NCBI RefSeq assembly: GCF_900106645.1 | Contig: NZ_FNMV01000013.1 | Coordinates: 62,001-126,000 of the forward strand | From: Flavobacterium degerlachei | Lineage (GTDB): Bacteria > Bacteroidota > Bacteroidia > Flavobacteriales > Flavobacteriaceae | DNA: 64,000 nucleotides | Direction: 5' to 3' | Shown: positions 41,915 through 50,695 of the stretch, piece after piece | Layout of the letters: every line of letters begins with the position of its first letter | Position numbering within the stretch: position 1 is the first letter of the stretch | The notes under the pieces: model-generated | The model's database searches: none | Told to the model about the DNA's origin: nothing | Seen by the model: the letters and a program-made list of their open reading frames with translations, nothing else | Position numbers and translations under genes: made by a program

Positions 41915-42191
41915 TCAGAGTACGGTAGGGGATGTTTTGAAAAAAATTATCCAAGTAAATAAATTACAACCTGGTATGGATCAGATAGATGTAAAGGATG
42001 CCTGGAAAAACCTTATGGGAAATGGCGTTAACAGCTATACTCAAAATGTAGTTTTGAAAGGAAGTACTTTGTATGTGGAGTTGACTTCGTCAGTATTACG
42101 TGAGGAATTGAGTCACGGGAAATCAAAAATAGTAAAGATGATTAACGAAGAATTGCGTCGTGATGTAGTAACCGCAGTTGTTTTAAGGTAA
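41895..42191 (+). CDS. DUF721 domain protein
   Basis: A 98-residue basic protein. It has the DUF721 pattern: VGDVLKKIIQVNKLQPGMDQ, then DAWKNLMGNGVNSYTQNVVL and LYVELTSSVLREELSHGKSK. The family is related to small nucleic-acid-associated proteins such as DciA. In other bacteria DciA loads the replicative helicase. A function in replication is possible but not shown for this lineage. It overlaps the lipoprotein gene by 20 bases. Confidence 0.85.
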   Translation: MAKRLNNQSTVGDVLKKIIQVNKLQPGMDQIDVKDAWKNLMGNGVNSYTQNVVLKGSTLYVELTSSVLREELSHGKSKIVKMINEELRRDVVTAVVLR

Positions 42192-42232
42192 TGAATTGAG
42201 ATTGTTGATTAACGCTCTTAAATTTTAAAATA

Positions 42233-42276
42233 AAAAATCCCGTCTCGATTTATAATCTGGATGGGATTTTTTATTT
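42233..42276 (+). terminator. Terminator between DUF721 and ndk
   Basis: AAAAATCCC/GGGATTTTT stem with a 20-base centre, T-rich on both sides. It may serve both the DUF721 gene and the convergent ndk gene. Confidence 0.75.
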
Positions 42277-42330
42277 TGAAGGTTTTTAACAGCAATCTGA
42301 GACTGAATACTAAAAACCGTACACTGAGTA

Positions 42331-42750
42331 CTAGAACTGCTCTCTTCCTGCGAAATGGAAAGCACCTTCGATAGCTGCATTTTCATCGCTATCAGAGCCG
42401 TGAACTGCGTTTTCTCCAATTGAAGTAGCATAAGCTTTACGGATAGTACCTTCAGCTGCATCAGCTGGGTTAGTAGCTCCAATTAAAGTTCTGAAATCTT
42501 CAACAGCGTTGTCTTTTTCTAAAATAGCACTAACGATTGGTCCTCTTGACATGAATTCAACTAACTCTCCGTAGAAAGGTCTAGCAGCATGTACAGCATA
42601 AAATGCTTGAGCATCAGCGATAGTAAGTTGAGTTAATTTCAAAGAAACGATTTTGAAACCTGCATTTGTAATCATTGCAAGAATGTTTCCGATGTGTCCG
42701 TTTGCTACAGCATCAGGCTTAATCATTGTAAATGTTCTATTAGTAGCCAT
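42331..42750 (-). CDS. ndk: Nucleoside diphosphate kinase
   Basis: A 139-residue enzyme that equilibrates nucleoside tri- and diphosphates. [19 protein letters not shown] (about 6-24) is the family start, and the catalytic phospho-His is in [13 protein letters not shown] near 113-125. Size and motifs are standard. A TATTTTTG -7 box lies upstream and the next gene upstream on the same strand is a membrane acyltransferase. Confidence 0.97.
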   Translation of the reverse strand: MATNRTFTMIKPDAVANGHIGNILAMITNAGFKIVSLKLTQLTIADAQAFYAVHAARPFYGELVEFMSRGPIVSAILEKDNAVEDFRTLIGATNPADAAEGTIRKAYATSIGENAVHGSDSDENAAIEGAFHFAGREQF

Positions 42751-42774
42751 TTTTTGTGTTTTTTAAATTTTGTG

Positions 42775-42782
42775 CAAAAATA
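42775..42782 (-). promoter_or_regulatory. -7 box of the ndk promoter
   Basis: TATTTTTG on the minus strand, 24 bases before the ndk ATG. Confidence 0.55.
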
Positions 42783-42858
42783 CTCTTTTTTTTGAATTGC
42801 AATTGGCAAATCAACAGTTTAGGTGCTTTTATTTGTTGAAAGTGCGGTTTATATGGAC

Positions 42859-44130
42859 TTATACTTTGAAAATTAGATTCATTTTGTAAAACAACCACAA
42901 AATGAAGCACCAAATACACACATAAATCAAAGCTCCAGCCAAGGAAGCAGTCATGGGATTGTCGAAAAAAGTCGCAATCCAAAAACTATATAAGTATTTT
43001 TGAAGATTGATTTGTTCTGTCGCTATGTCTGGATTCTGAAATTGGATCATTCTCAAGGATTGTGGAATAATGCTAGAGAAGAAAAAAACAATCATAGGAT
43101 TAACTCCCCAAATTAGAAATAGTTTTGTTCCTTTTTTATAGTCGGCAACTTCAATTACATGATATAATAAACTCAAACACACTGTTGCTATTCCAGCAGT
43201 ATATAAAACGTAAGAGCTAGTCCAAAGTGACTTATTGATGGGGAAAGCGGTATTCCATAGCAAACCTAGTATTACAAGTAGTACAGCTGATAAAGCCATT
43301 TTTTTAACGATTTCTAACTTTGGGAGCGGACGATTAATCCATTGCCCAATAAGTAATCCCGTTATCCCGGTGACAATAGCAGGAACGGTGCTTAAAACAC
43401 CTTCGGGGTCCCAAGTTTTTGAATAGCTCCACATATGTCCTTCAAGCAGAACACTGTCTAGCCAAGAGGCAAAATTGGTGCCTTTTTCAAAGTTTGGAGT
43501 TCCAATTCCTGGAACTGTTAGTAATGCCATTGCGGCCCAATAAAGCAATAAAAGAACTACGGCAATCAGTATTTGCGTTCTTTGGCGGGTTTTTAAAAAC
43601 AATAGAGAAACAAAAAAATAAACAATTCCTATTCGCTGCAGTACTCCCGGGATTCTAACTTCTTGATAGGCTTCGATACCGCTGTACGCTAAAAAGAGCA
43701 AGACAGTAAAAACGATTAGTGTTAAGTAAGTTTTGACTTTTAAACTAAAGTTACCCATCAGTGAAAAACAGACTGCGATTGTAATTGCTAAGCGGCCTAG
43801 TAATAAAGGAATTCCTTCGAGGCCAAAAAGTTCTATTTTACTGAAAAAATTAAGAAATAGCCCTAAGCAAAAGATGCGAATTGCACGGATTGCTATTTTA
43901 TTGAATGTTGTGCTGTCCAATATTTTGCTAGGCATTGCAAATGGGACAGCTACTCCCATTATAAATATGAAGAAAGGGAAAACCAAATCAGTTGGGGTGC
44001 AACCGTGCCATTCCGCATGCTTAAACGGTGGATAAATATCTCCCCAACTTCCAGGATTATTTACAATTGTCATTAATAAAATAGTAAGACCTCTAAATAC
44101 ATCCAGTGAAATTAAGCGTTCTTTTGCCAT
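42859..44130 (-). CDS. Membrane acyltransferase, DUF5009/heparan-alpha-glucosaminide N-acetyltransferase-like
   Basis: A 423-residue polytopic membrane protein with about 10-12 hydrophobic spans. LISLDVFRGLTILLMTIVNN (about 6-25) and HAEWHGCTPTDLVFPFFIFI (about 38-57) are hallmark blocks of the family related to lysosomal heparan-alpha-glucosaminide N-acetyltransferase. The conserved His in the HAEWHG segment is the likely acetyl acceptor. In bacteria it may acetylate sugars of cell wall or surface polysaccharides. The substrate is unknown. ndk is downstream on the same strand, 108 bases away. Confidence 0.85.
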   Translation of the reverse strand: MAKERLISLDVFRGLTILLMTIVNNPGSWGDIYPPFKHAEWHGCTPTDLVFPFFIFIMGVAVPFAMPSKILDSTTFNKIAIRAIRIFCLGLFLNFFSKIELFGLEGIPLLLGRLAITIAVCFSLMGNFSLKVKTYLTLIVFTVLLFLAYSGIEAYQEVRIPGVLQRIGIVYFFVSLLFLKTRQRTQILIAVVLLLLYWAAMALLTVPGIGTPNFEKGTNFASWLDSVLLEGHMWSYSKTWDPEGVLSTVPAIVTGITGLLIGQWINRPLPKLEIVKKMALSAVLLVILGLLWNTAFPINKSLWTSSYVLYTAGIATVCLSLLYHVIEVADYKKGTKLFLIWGVNPMIVFFFSSIIPQSLRMIQFQNPDIATEQINLQKYLYSFWIATFFDNPMTASLAGALIYVCIWCFILWLFYKMNLIFKV

Positions 44131-44176
44131 AGATTTTTGTTGGGGTTTATTTAATGGTTGCTATTATATTTCTAAC

Positions 44177-45769
44177 TTAAGGTAATACAATGATATTAAA
44201 ATTTTGTTCCAATGGTTTTAATTTGTCAATAATACTTGGAATCAAATTGTCGCCATTCTCTAAATAATATTCAGAGAAATTAACTTGTCGCTCCTGTAAG
44301 CTTTTGTTCGGAAACAATTCGTTTTGCAAGTCTGTGGCACGTTCTAATGTGTCAGTATACTTTCTTTTTTGAGCTTTAAGTAAGCGCTTTTCTAAATTCT
44401 CCAATCCTTTGATTTGTTTTGCTTCCTGCGCTTTAACTGCACCAACAAATGATTTGTCAGTTTGTCTTGCCAATTCAAACAAATTCTCAAATTGTTTACG
44501 CAATTGCTCTTTTTGAATTGTTAAATCGATAGGGAATTCAGAGGCTTTTTTTGTTACATTATTTATTAGATCCGCTTGTTTCGAAAATAAATCACTCCAT
44601 GTTAATTCCAATTTATCTGCTTTTTTGACTTGTTTTTCGGTAGCCAAAAGCACTGAGTTTCGAACTAAAAGCATTGGGAAAGTCACTTTTACCGTATCGA
44701 AAAAGGTTTTTAACTCTAACCAATATGCAATTTCTCCTCCTCCGCCAATGTAACATAAATTAGGCAAAATCACTTCTTGGAATAAGGGACGCATAATCAC
44801 GTTAGGGCTAAACATCTCAGGATTTTTATCTAGCAATTTTAGAATTTCTTCTTGGTTAAACTCCTTGTTGGTATTGTTTATTTTGTAAACATCATCTTCA
44901 AGTACAATGCGTTCGCGCAACTGGTCTTCTATATAAAACAAATTGATTTCGCGAGGATTGACCTGAATGTTGTAGTCTTTTAACTTTTCGGTGGTTTCAA
45001 GAACTGCTTTATGAGAGGTTTGTTGCAGTAATTCTTCTTTTGCATAAGGAATAAAACTGCGTTTTAAATCTTGACTGTCTGCATCTAGGATGACTAAACC
45101 TTGTGATCCAAAAAGAGAATTTGCTAAATGGCGTGTTGCATCTGCTAAATTATCGTGATTTAAATAAGCTTTAGAAAATAGTTTTTTTAATGCATTGGCA
45201 TTGGTACTTGAACCTAGTTCTTGTGCGTAAATTTCGAACACCTCTTCTAGACCGTCAGTAGATAATCGTCCAACTGGACCGTTACTTTCTTTGTTCCATC
45301 TGAATTTTTTTCCTTTGAAACTGAAATAATTGATTTCGGCAAAATCATGGTCTTCAGTCGCCATCCAATAAATGGGAACAAAATTGTACGCTGGATATTT
45401 TGCCTTCAGTTCCTTGGTAAGGTTTATGGTTGAGATTATTTTGTATAGAAAATACAAAGGACCACTAAATAAATTCAGTTGATGTCCGGTAGTAACCGTA
45501 AATGTATTGAATACTTTTAAGGCTTCAATATTTTGCTGCGTTAGCTGAGAGGTGGCAATACCGGAGTACTGTTCTTCTAATACAGAAACCAATGTAGCTC
45601 TGTTGGCATTATTATAGTTAGCTTGCTTTTCAAGGATTTGTCCTTCGAAATTTTCAAGTGTTGGGAATCTATTATATAGGGATTGTAAGTTTGATTTTTC
45701 GGCTAAATAGTCATTCATCAAAGGAGAAAAATATCCTGAATTTTTATAGCTGATACAGTCGGTAGGCAT
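44177..45769 (-). CDS. bshC: Bacillithiol biosynthesis cysteine-adding enzyme BshC
   Basis: A 530-residue protein: DCISYKNSGYFSPLMNDYLA near the start, VTTGHQLNLFSGPLYFLYKI (about 93-112), a Rossmann-like core with MATEDHDFAEINYF, NVIMRPLFQEVILPNLCYIG, and a C-terminal coiled coil (KAQEAKQIKGLENLEKRLL). It adds Cys to GlcN-malate in the last step of bacillithiol synthesis. BshA and BshB are not in the window. The presence of BshC shows that the organism likely uses bacillithiol as its low-molecular-weight thiol. Confidence 0.95.
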   Translation of the reverse strand: MPTDCISYKNSGYFSPLMNDYLAEKSNLQSLYNRFPTLENFEGQILEKQANYNNANRATLVSVLEEQYSGIATSQLTQQNIEALKVFNTFTVTTGHQLNLFSGPLYFLYKIISTINLTKELKAKYPAYNFVPIYWMATEDHDFAEINYFSFKGKKFRWNKESNGPVGRLSTDGLEEVFEIYAQELGSSTNANALKKLFSKAYLNHDNLADATRHLANSLFGSQGLVILDADSQDLKRSFIPYAKEELLQQTSHKAVLETTEKLKDYNIQVNPREINLFYIEDQLRERIVLEDDVYKINNTNKEFNQEEILKLLDKNPEMFSPNVIMRPLFQEVILPNLCYIGGGGEIAYWLELKTFFDTVKVTFPMLLVRNSVLLATEKQVKKADKLELTWSDLFSKQADLINNVTKKASEFPIDLTIQKEQLRKQFENLFELARQTDKSFVGAVKAQEAKQIKGLENLEKRLLKAQKRKYTDTLERATDLQNELFPNKSLQERQVNFSEYYLENGDNLIPSIIDKLKPLEQNFNIIVLP

Positions 45770-45825
45770 AATTTTTTATTTTTGTAAATGTAAGAAATTC
45801 AAATTTAATTTTGCTGGTTGAATTA

Positions 45826-45849
45826 ATATTTAGATATTTGTCTAAATAT
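45826..45849. promoter_or_regulatory. Palindromic operator of the ArsR-type repressor gene
   Basis: Perfect 9-bp arms ATATTTAGA and TCTAAATAT separated by TATTTG, ending 16 bases before the repressor ATG. The dyad shape and location are typical of ArsR/SmtB autoregulatory operators. Confidence 0.7.
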
Positions 45850-45865
45850 ATAACTGCAATAAAAA

Positions 45866-46120
45866 ATGAATGATATATTTAAAGCTTTAAATGATCCCAC
45901 ACGTCGAGAGATACTAGAGCTTTTAAAGTCGAAAGATTTAGCGGCAGGCGAAATTGCGACTCATTTCAATATTTCGAAACCAAGTATTTCGCATCATCTT
46001 GATATATTAAAACGGGCTGATTTAATCACTTTCGAAAAAAAAGGACAGTTTATCATTTATTCAGTTAATACTACCGTGATGGAAGATGTATTACAATGGA
46101 TCTTAACTTTTAAAAAATAG
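45866..46120 (+). CDS. ArsR-family winged-helix repressor, SdpR-like
   Basis: An 84-residue DNA-binding protein: IFKALNDPTRREILELLKSK (about 4-23), then AGEIATHFNISKPSISHHLD as the recognition-helix region, then a beta-wing ITFEKKGQFIIYSVNTT. No metal-binding cysteines are present, so it is not a metal sensor. In Bacillus the same arrangement of SdpR with the membrane protein SdpI forms a circuit in which SdpI sequesters the repressor. Four bases separate it from the sdpI-like gene. The operator upstream suggests autorepression. Confidence 0.9.
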   Translation: MNDIFKALNDPTRREILELLKSKDLAAGEIATHFNISKPSISHHLDILKRADLITFEKKGQFIIYSVNTTVMEDVLQWILTFKK

Positions 46121-46124
46121 AATC

Positions 46125-46778
46125 ATGAAATTAACTTTGAAAAAAGAATTGCCATTAATTGGAATTGTCTTGGCTCCGTTTGTGTATTTGGCCATAATTT
46201 GGAATACGCTACCAGCGAAAGTACCGACACATTGGAATTATAAAGGAGAAGCTGACAAGTGGGGAGATAAATACTCCTTAATTATGCTGTTGTTTTTATT
46301 ACCGGTATTAACTTATATTTTGATGCTTGTGATACCAAAGATTGATCCGAAAAAGAAAATTGAAATGATGGGAGGGAAGTATTACCAATTGAAATTCATT
46401 TTGGTTTTATTCATGTCAACTTTAGCTTTTATCATTTTGCATATATCAGTAAATAAATCGACTTCAAGTCCGAATTTGATTTTCATTCCCATTGGTGTTT
46501 TGTTTATTGCGCTAGGTAATTATTTTAAAGTAATTCAACCAAACTATTTTATTGGAATAAAAACACCATGGACGTTAGAGAGCACCGAAGTTTGGAAATT
46601 AACACATACTCTCGCTGGAAAGCTTTGGATTGCTGGAGGATTGATAATCGTATTAACTAGTTTGACAATTGCTAAAAGTATTTTCATTTACGTTTTTATA
46701 GGGACTATTGCCATAATAACGCTTGTGCCGATTATCTATTCTTATATTAAATTTAAAGAATTGAAAGAGCAGAATTGA
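46125..46778 (+). CDS. SdpI family membrane protein (DUF1648)
   Basis: A 217-residue membrane protein with six likely helices. The N-terminal DUF1648 block has PLIGIVLAPFVYLAIIWNTL, then PAKVPTHWNYKGEADKWGDK (about 28-47). The SdpI domain follows with LIFIPIGVLFIALGNYFKVI and GIKTPWTLESTEVWKLTH. In Bacillus SdpI gives immunity to SdpC toxin and holds SdpR at the membrane when toxin is present. No SdpC, SdpA or SdpB gene is next to it here, so the ligand is unknown. Confidence 0.9.
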   Translation: MKLTLKKELPLIGIVLAPFVYLAIIWNTLPAKVPTHWNYKGEADKWGDKYSLIMLLFLLPVLTYILMLVIPKIDPKKKIEMMGGKYYQLKFILVLFMSTLAFIILHISVNKSTSSPNLIFIPIGVLFIALGNYFKVIQPNYFIGIKTPWTLESTEVWKLTHTLAGKLWIAGGLIIVLTSLTIAKSIFIYVFIGTIAIITLVPIIYSYIKFKELKEQN

Positions 46779-46872
46779 TTTTTTAAAAAAGGACATCATA
46801 ATTATATATAAAAGGAACTCTGTAGGTAGGATTTGTACGCTCATCAAATGATCAAATTTTCCATATAATAAA

Positions 46873-46905
46873 AAAAGGTTGCCTTTGTGAGGCAACCTTT
46901 TTAGT
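46873..46905. terminator. Bidirectional terminator between sdpI and the DUF4302 gene
   Basis: AAAAGGTTGCC/GGCAACCTTTT stem with loop TTTGTGA, and T-runs in both orientations. It sits between two convergent genes. Confidence 0.85.
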
Positions 46906-46923
46906 TTTTATTAAATCTAATTA

Positions 46924-48258
46924 TTACAATCCGTAAGTTGTAATTCTAAAATTATTTGATGCGGTAGTTAAAGTATAGATCGTGTTAGAATATGCGATTT
47001 TAAAACTTTCTTTTTTAACATATAGTCCTTTTGGATCTAATAGTTGTTTGTCCAAGTCTTTTAAAAGTGTAGGTTCACTTCCGCCAAGCCATCCGTCGTC
47101 TTTAAGAATAATTGTTTTGTTAACTGGGTCTTCAGTTACAGTTACAAAATGGTATAACGTTGATTTACCGCCAGTAAAAGAGTATGAAATATAACTTCCA
47201 TTTGCTCCATCATTAAAATAGAAGGAAACTCTATTGACTTTTTGTGTTGATGGTAAACTTGCATTTATTGTATTCAGTAAGGAATTACACAGTAAAGAGT
47301 TACTTGGTGCCGTAGCTAGAAAGGCAGCAATATAGGCATATATTGTTCTAGGGTTTCCAGCTAATAACACTTTATAATCATCAGTTAAAACTAATGGTTT
47401 ATTAGAATATTTAATTGTAGCAGTAACTCCAGCAGTTCCTGTAGCGATAAAGTTTCCTGTTGCGGCATCGTATGTAAATGCAGCTAATTGCTGATTCCCA
47501 ACCTTTACTGCAGGACTAACTAAAATACCAGTGGGAGTATATGCAATACCCATATTATAACTCATACTTGAACCCGTTTCAATCGAATTAGCCACCGCAT
47601 ATCTCGTTTCTGCGGTGAAATTAAAATCAAACTGACTTGTTTTAGTTCCATCATTAGTTTCTAATAAACGAAACAAGGGTCTAGTTGTAGCGCCAACTAC
47701 ATTAGCAATCATAAGTCTGTTTTTAGCAAGATCTGTCCAGTCAGAAGCAGTTGCTTTTACAAAACGCAATTCTTCAAAACTTCTGTTGGTTTTGAAAATA
47801 ATTTGGCCATTTTCTTGTCCGTAATATAGAAATTGAAAGTCTCCTTTGTATCCTTTTCCACGTAATGCAGCAACAGGGTAGTTGTTTGAATCAGATAATA
47901 AGTGAATTCTGTTTTTTGTTGTAAAAACAAGACTTACAGTACTTCCTAAATCAATACTATATTCGCTAGAATATACAGCAGTATCGTCATCAAAATCAGA
48001 TGCCATATCTACTTTACCGTCTTTGAATTTGAATACATGAGTAAAACCACCTAATTGAGTAGTGTCAGTGTAGTACACCGCTTTCCAACCAAACTCTGAT
48101 GATTCTAGCATATCATTTAGTTCTTTTTGTTGTGCATTTAATCGCTCTGTAGGAGTAGCATTAAATGGAGAATCTAAGGTTTCCTTATTGTCGCAAGAAA
48201 CCAATTGCATCGCTAAAACGGCGATGAATAGATAGTTAATTATAGTTTTTAGTTTCAT
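46924..48258 (-). CDS. DUF4302 lipoprotein of a SusCD-type locus
   Basis: A 444-residue surface lipoprotein with signal IINYLFIAVLAMQLVSC (Cys about 22). The opening RLNAQQKELNDMLESSEFGW, then KAVYYTDTTQLGGFTHVFKF, is the DUF4302 pattern. It is commonly encoded after SusC, SusD and an HExxH lipoprotein. The mature part is beta-rich, likely an accessory binding protein. It is the last gene of the locus, followed by a terminator. Confidence 0.8.
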   Translation of the reverse strand: MKLKTIINYLFIAVLAMQLVSCDNKETLDSPFNATPTERLNAQQKELNDMLESSEFGWKAVYYTDTTQLGGFTHVFKFKDGKVDMASDFDDDTAVYSSEYSIDLGSTVSLVFTTKNRIHLLSDSNNYPVAALRGKGYKGDFQFLYYGQENGQIIFKTNRSFEELRFVKATASDWTDLAKNRLMIANVVGATTRPLFRLLETNDGTKTSQFDFNFTAETRYAVANSIETGSSMSYNMGIAYTPTGILVSPAVKVGNQQLAAFTYDAATGNFIATGTAGVTATIKYSNKPLVLTDDYKVLLAGNPRTIYAYIAAFLATAPSNSLLCNSLLNTINASLPSTQKVNRVSFYFNDGANGSYISYSFTGGKSTLYHFVTVTEDPVNKTIILKDDGWLGGSEPTLLKDLDKQLLDPKGLYVKKESFKIAYSNTIYTLTTASNNFRITTYGL

Positions 48259-48327
48259 ACTATTAATTTATAGGGTTATAAAATAGATTTTTTAAAAGAG
48301 CCCTTTTTATTAGGCTCTTTAAATATA

Positions 48328-49191
48328 CTAATTTCCGTTTATTACAGCTGTTGTGTTTTTCTCTGCTTCGTCTCTTAATTTGTAGAAATCCATATTAAAT
48401 GAATCTTTAAAATATTTCACAACTACTGCCTCTTTAGCTCTAATATTGGCAACTGCAGTTTGATTTGTAATTCCTGCTAAGATTGCATCATACTCTGCTT
48501 TTGAATTCACTAACATTGTTGAGGCCATTTCAGCAAAATCTTCATTTATATTTGAACGGGCATAATCTGTTATAAAACCTTCTTCTCTAGCAACAGTAGT
48601 AGATGTAGCATACCAGTTTGAAGTATAACCAGTTGGAGTTATTTTAGCTAATGTTTTTTCGTCGAACGGTTTTGTTTGATTCAATATGTGAATGTATTCA
48701 TGCTGTATTGTATGAATAAAACGTTTTACGTTAGCACGATCTTTTTTATTTACGTTATCTACTTCAAATAATGTAATTCTTTGTCCCCCTTCAGCTAATC
48801 CTAAAGTGATTGTACCTGTTGTGTTCAAATTAATTCCACCAACAAGAACAAATTCTCTTGGGGCGATTTTTTTTACAAAATCAGGTCCGCCAATAGTTTT
48901 GTAGCTTTCTAACCATATCTTTTGCACAATCTCTAAAGCAGGTTGTACTTTAGTTTGTAAAGGTGGTGCTAAAAAACGATTATTATCCACTACGTTTTGA
49001 TTCCATTTATATTGTACATTAATATTATATGGGGTCAATATATTGGTATCTATCCATGTATCTAAAGCTGTTTTTGAAGGGGTTGATACATCAAGAATAC
49101 TATCAGTAAGTGGTTCATCACTTGCACATGCTCCAAGTAATAAAACTGAAGAGAGTGCAATTACTTTTTTATAAAAATTTAGTTTTTTCAT
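48328..49191 (-). CDS. HExxH zinc-metallopeptidase lipoprotein associated with TonB receptors
   Basis: A 287-residue lipoprotein (signal VIALSSVLLLGAC, Cys22). The zinc site is HEYIH (His164-Glu165-x-x-His168) within FIHTIQHEYIHILNQT, with a downstream Glu candidate in AREEGFITDYARSNINEDFAEM. It matches the family of substrate-import-associated zinc metallohydrolase lipoproteins found beside SusC/SusD. It would sit at the cell surface and process or sense a substrate, probably a protein or peptide. It is co-oriented with SusD upstream and DUF4302 downstream. Confidence 0.85.
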   Translation of the reverse strand: MKKLNFYKKVIALSSVLLLGACASDEPLTDSILDVSTPSKTALDTWIDTNILTPYNINVQYKWNQNVVDNNRFLAPPLQTKVQPALEIVQKIWLESYKTIGGPDFVKKIAPREFVLVGGINLNTTGTITLGLAEGGQRITLFEVDNVNKKDRANVKRFIHTIQHEYIHILNQTKPFDEKTLAKITPTGYTSNWYATSTTVAREEGFITDYARSNINEDFAEMASTMLVNSKAEYDAILAGITNQTAVANIRAKEAVVVKYFKDSFNMDFYKLRDEAEKNTTAVINGN

Positions 49192-49204
49192 TTTGTTTTA
49201 GGTA

Positions 49205-50686
49205 TTAACGTGGATTTTTCTCTACTCCAGTATTAGTAACGTGTAATGGAAGTTGAATTGCTTTTCGTAAATCGTCTTTAGTTAAAACATTGTCAGGTTG
49301 GTTGTATGCTTTATGAGTTACTTTTAAAGCAAAACGTTAGATATCTAACCATCTTAAACCTTCATGTATAAACTCTCTTCTTCTCATTTCAGCAACTGCT
49401 TTTATGTATGAAGTTTGAGTAGCTGTCATCGTGTAAAAAGGAGTGTATTCATTTTCAATTACTGGATATTTAGCAATGATTTTAGCTTCTGTAACTTTAT
49501 CAGTCGTAGCATTGTAACCAGTAATTCTTACAGATAAAAAGTAATCCATCTCTTCAATAGCTAAAGCCAACTGATTCGTCATAATGTGCGCTTCAATTCT
49601 ATTTAAGAATAGTTCATCATTGCTTAATAAAACTAATGCATCGTAAGGTAAACCAATTCCTGCATTCGCATTGGTGTATTTAAAATACTCCACAAATTTG
49701 GGTACGAAAATAGTAATTTGTCCATTATACGATAATGGTCTATATAAGTACGTTTTATTTGCTAAGTTTGTTGAAGCGCCAAATAAGAGATCTCTATCTG
49801 CACCAGTTAATTGAAATCGGTTTGAATAAAAGCTTCTTGAGTAAATAGAAGATGCAGAAGCTATTAATAAATTTGTCGTTTCACTTTCTAGGGAGTATTT
49901 TCTTTGACCTGTAGTAAAATCTACGTCTAAATAAGACTGATAATTTCTTAACTGTGAAACTGGTTTGTTTCCAAGATCATTTGATACTGCAATTACTTTG
50001 TCCCACTCACCAGTAACTCCATAGAAGCGACTTGCAAAAGCATTTGCTGCTCCCTTGTTAAAGTGGAATTTAGGCTGCTCGTAATCACTTGTTACTAAAG
50101 GTAATCCTTCCTCGATATCTGCTTTTAGATAAGCATACACCTCTTCAACAGAATTTCTTGTGTATTTTTTAATCAATTCTGTTTCCGGTGTCAATACATA
50201 AGGAATTCCCAAATCTGTCTTTGCTGTGGCAGGATTGTATCGTTGAGAAAACATAGTAACTAACATAAAGTGTGAATAGGCTCTTGCTAATAAGGCCTCT
50301 CCTTTTTGTGGATTCAAATTTGCTGGATTGCCTAATTTTTCAATAGCATCAAGCGCTTGATTGGCATGTGCAATCGCACTATAACATGCATCCCAGTAAT
50401 CTGCAGGGGTATCTCTATTGATATCGTCCTGCATTTCCCAATTGTAATTTTGACTATTTTTGATAGTCGTAAGTGTCAAATCTCCACTGTCAAACACATT
50501 GTCAGTCATTGTTTCCGCAAACTCCATATAGTTTCCTTGTGGATAAGCATTAACTAATATCTCTGATATTTTTTCTGGTGTGTCTAATTGTGTTCTGTTG
50601 TCAGGAATTTCAGAAAGAAAATCATCACAACTGCTGCTAAGTCCTAATATTACCAGGAGGGTTAGAGTTATTTTTATTTTTCTCAT
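49205..50686 (-). pseudogene. RagB/SusD family outer membrane lipoprotein, interrupted near its end by TAA
   Basis: From the ATG at 50686 the frame encodes 449 residues with signal IKITLTLLVILGLSSSC, an SusD N-terminal domain (DFLSEIPDNRTQLDTPEKIS) and the helical repeat core (ALLARAYSHFMLVTMFSQRY). It ends with MRRREFIHEGLRWLDI, then TAA at 49337-49339. The same frame continues RFALKVTHKAYNQPDN to a further stop at 49205-49207, adding 43 residues (total about 493). SusD proteins normally run through WxDIKRF-type sequence there, so an AAA to TAA change at a Lys is the simple explanation. The SusC partner starts 9 bases upstream of this gene. Function may be reduced; readthrough or an assembly error are alternatives. 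Confidence 0.85.
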
Positions 50687-50695
50687 GTTTTTTTA

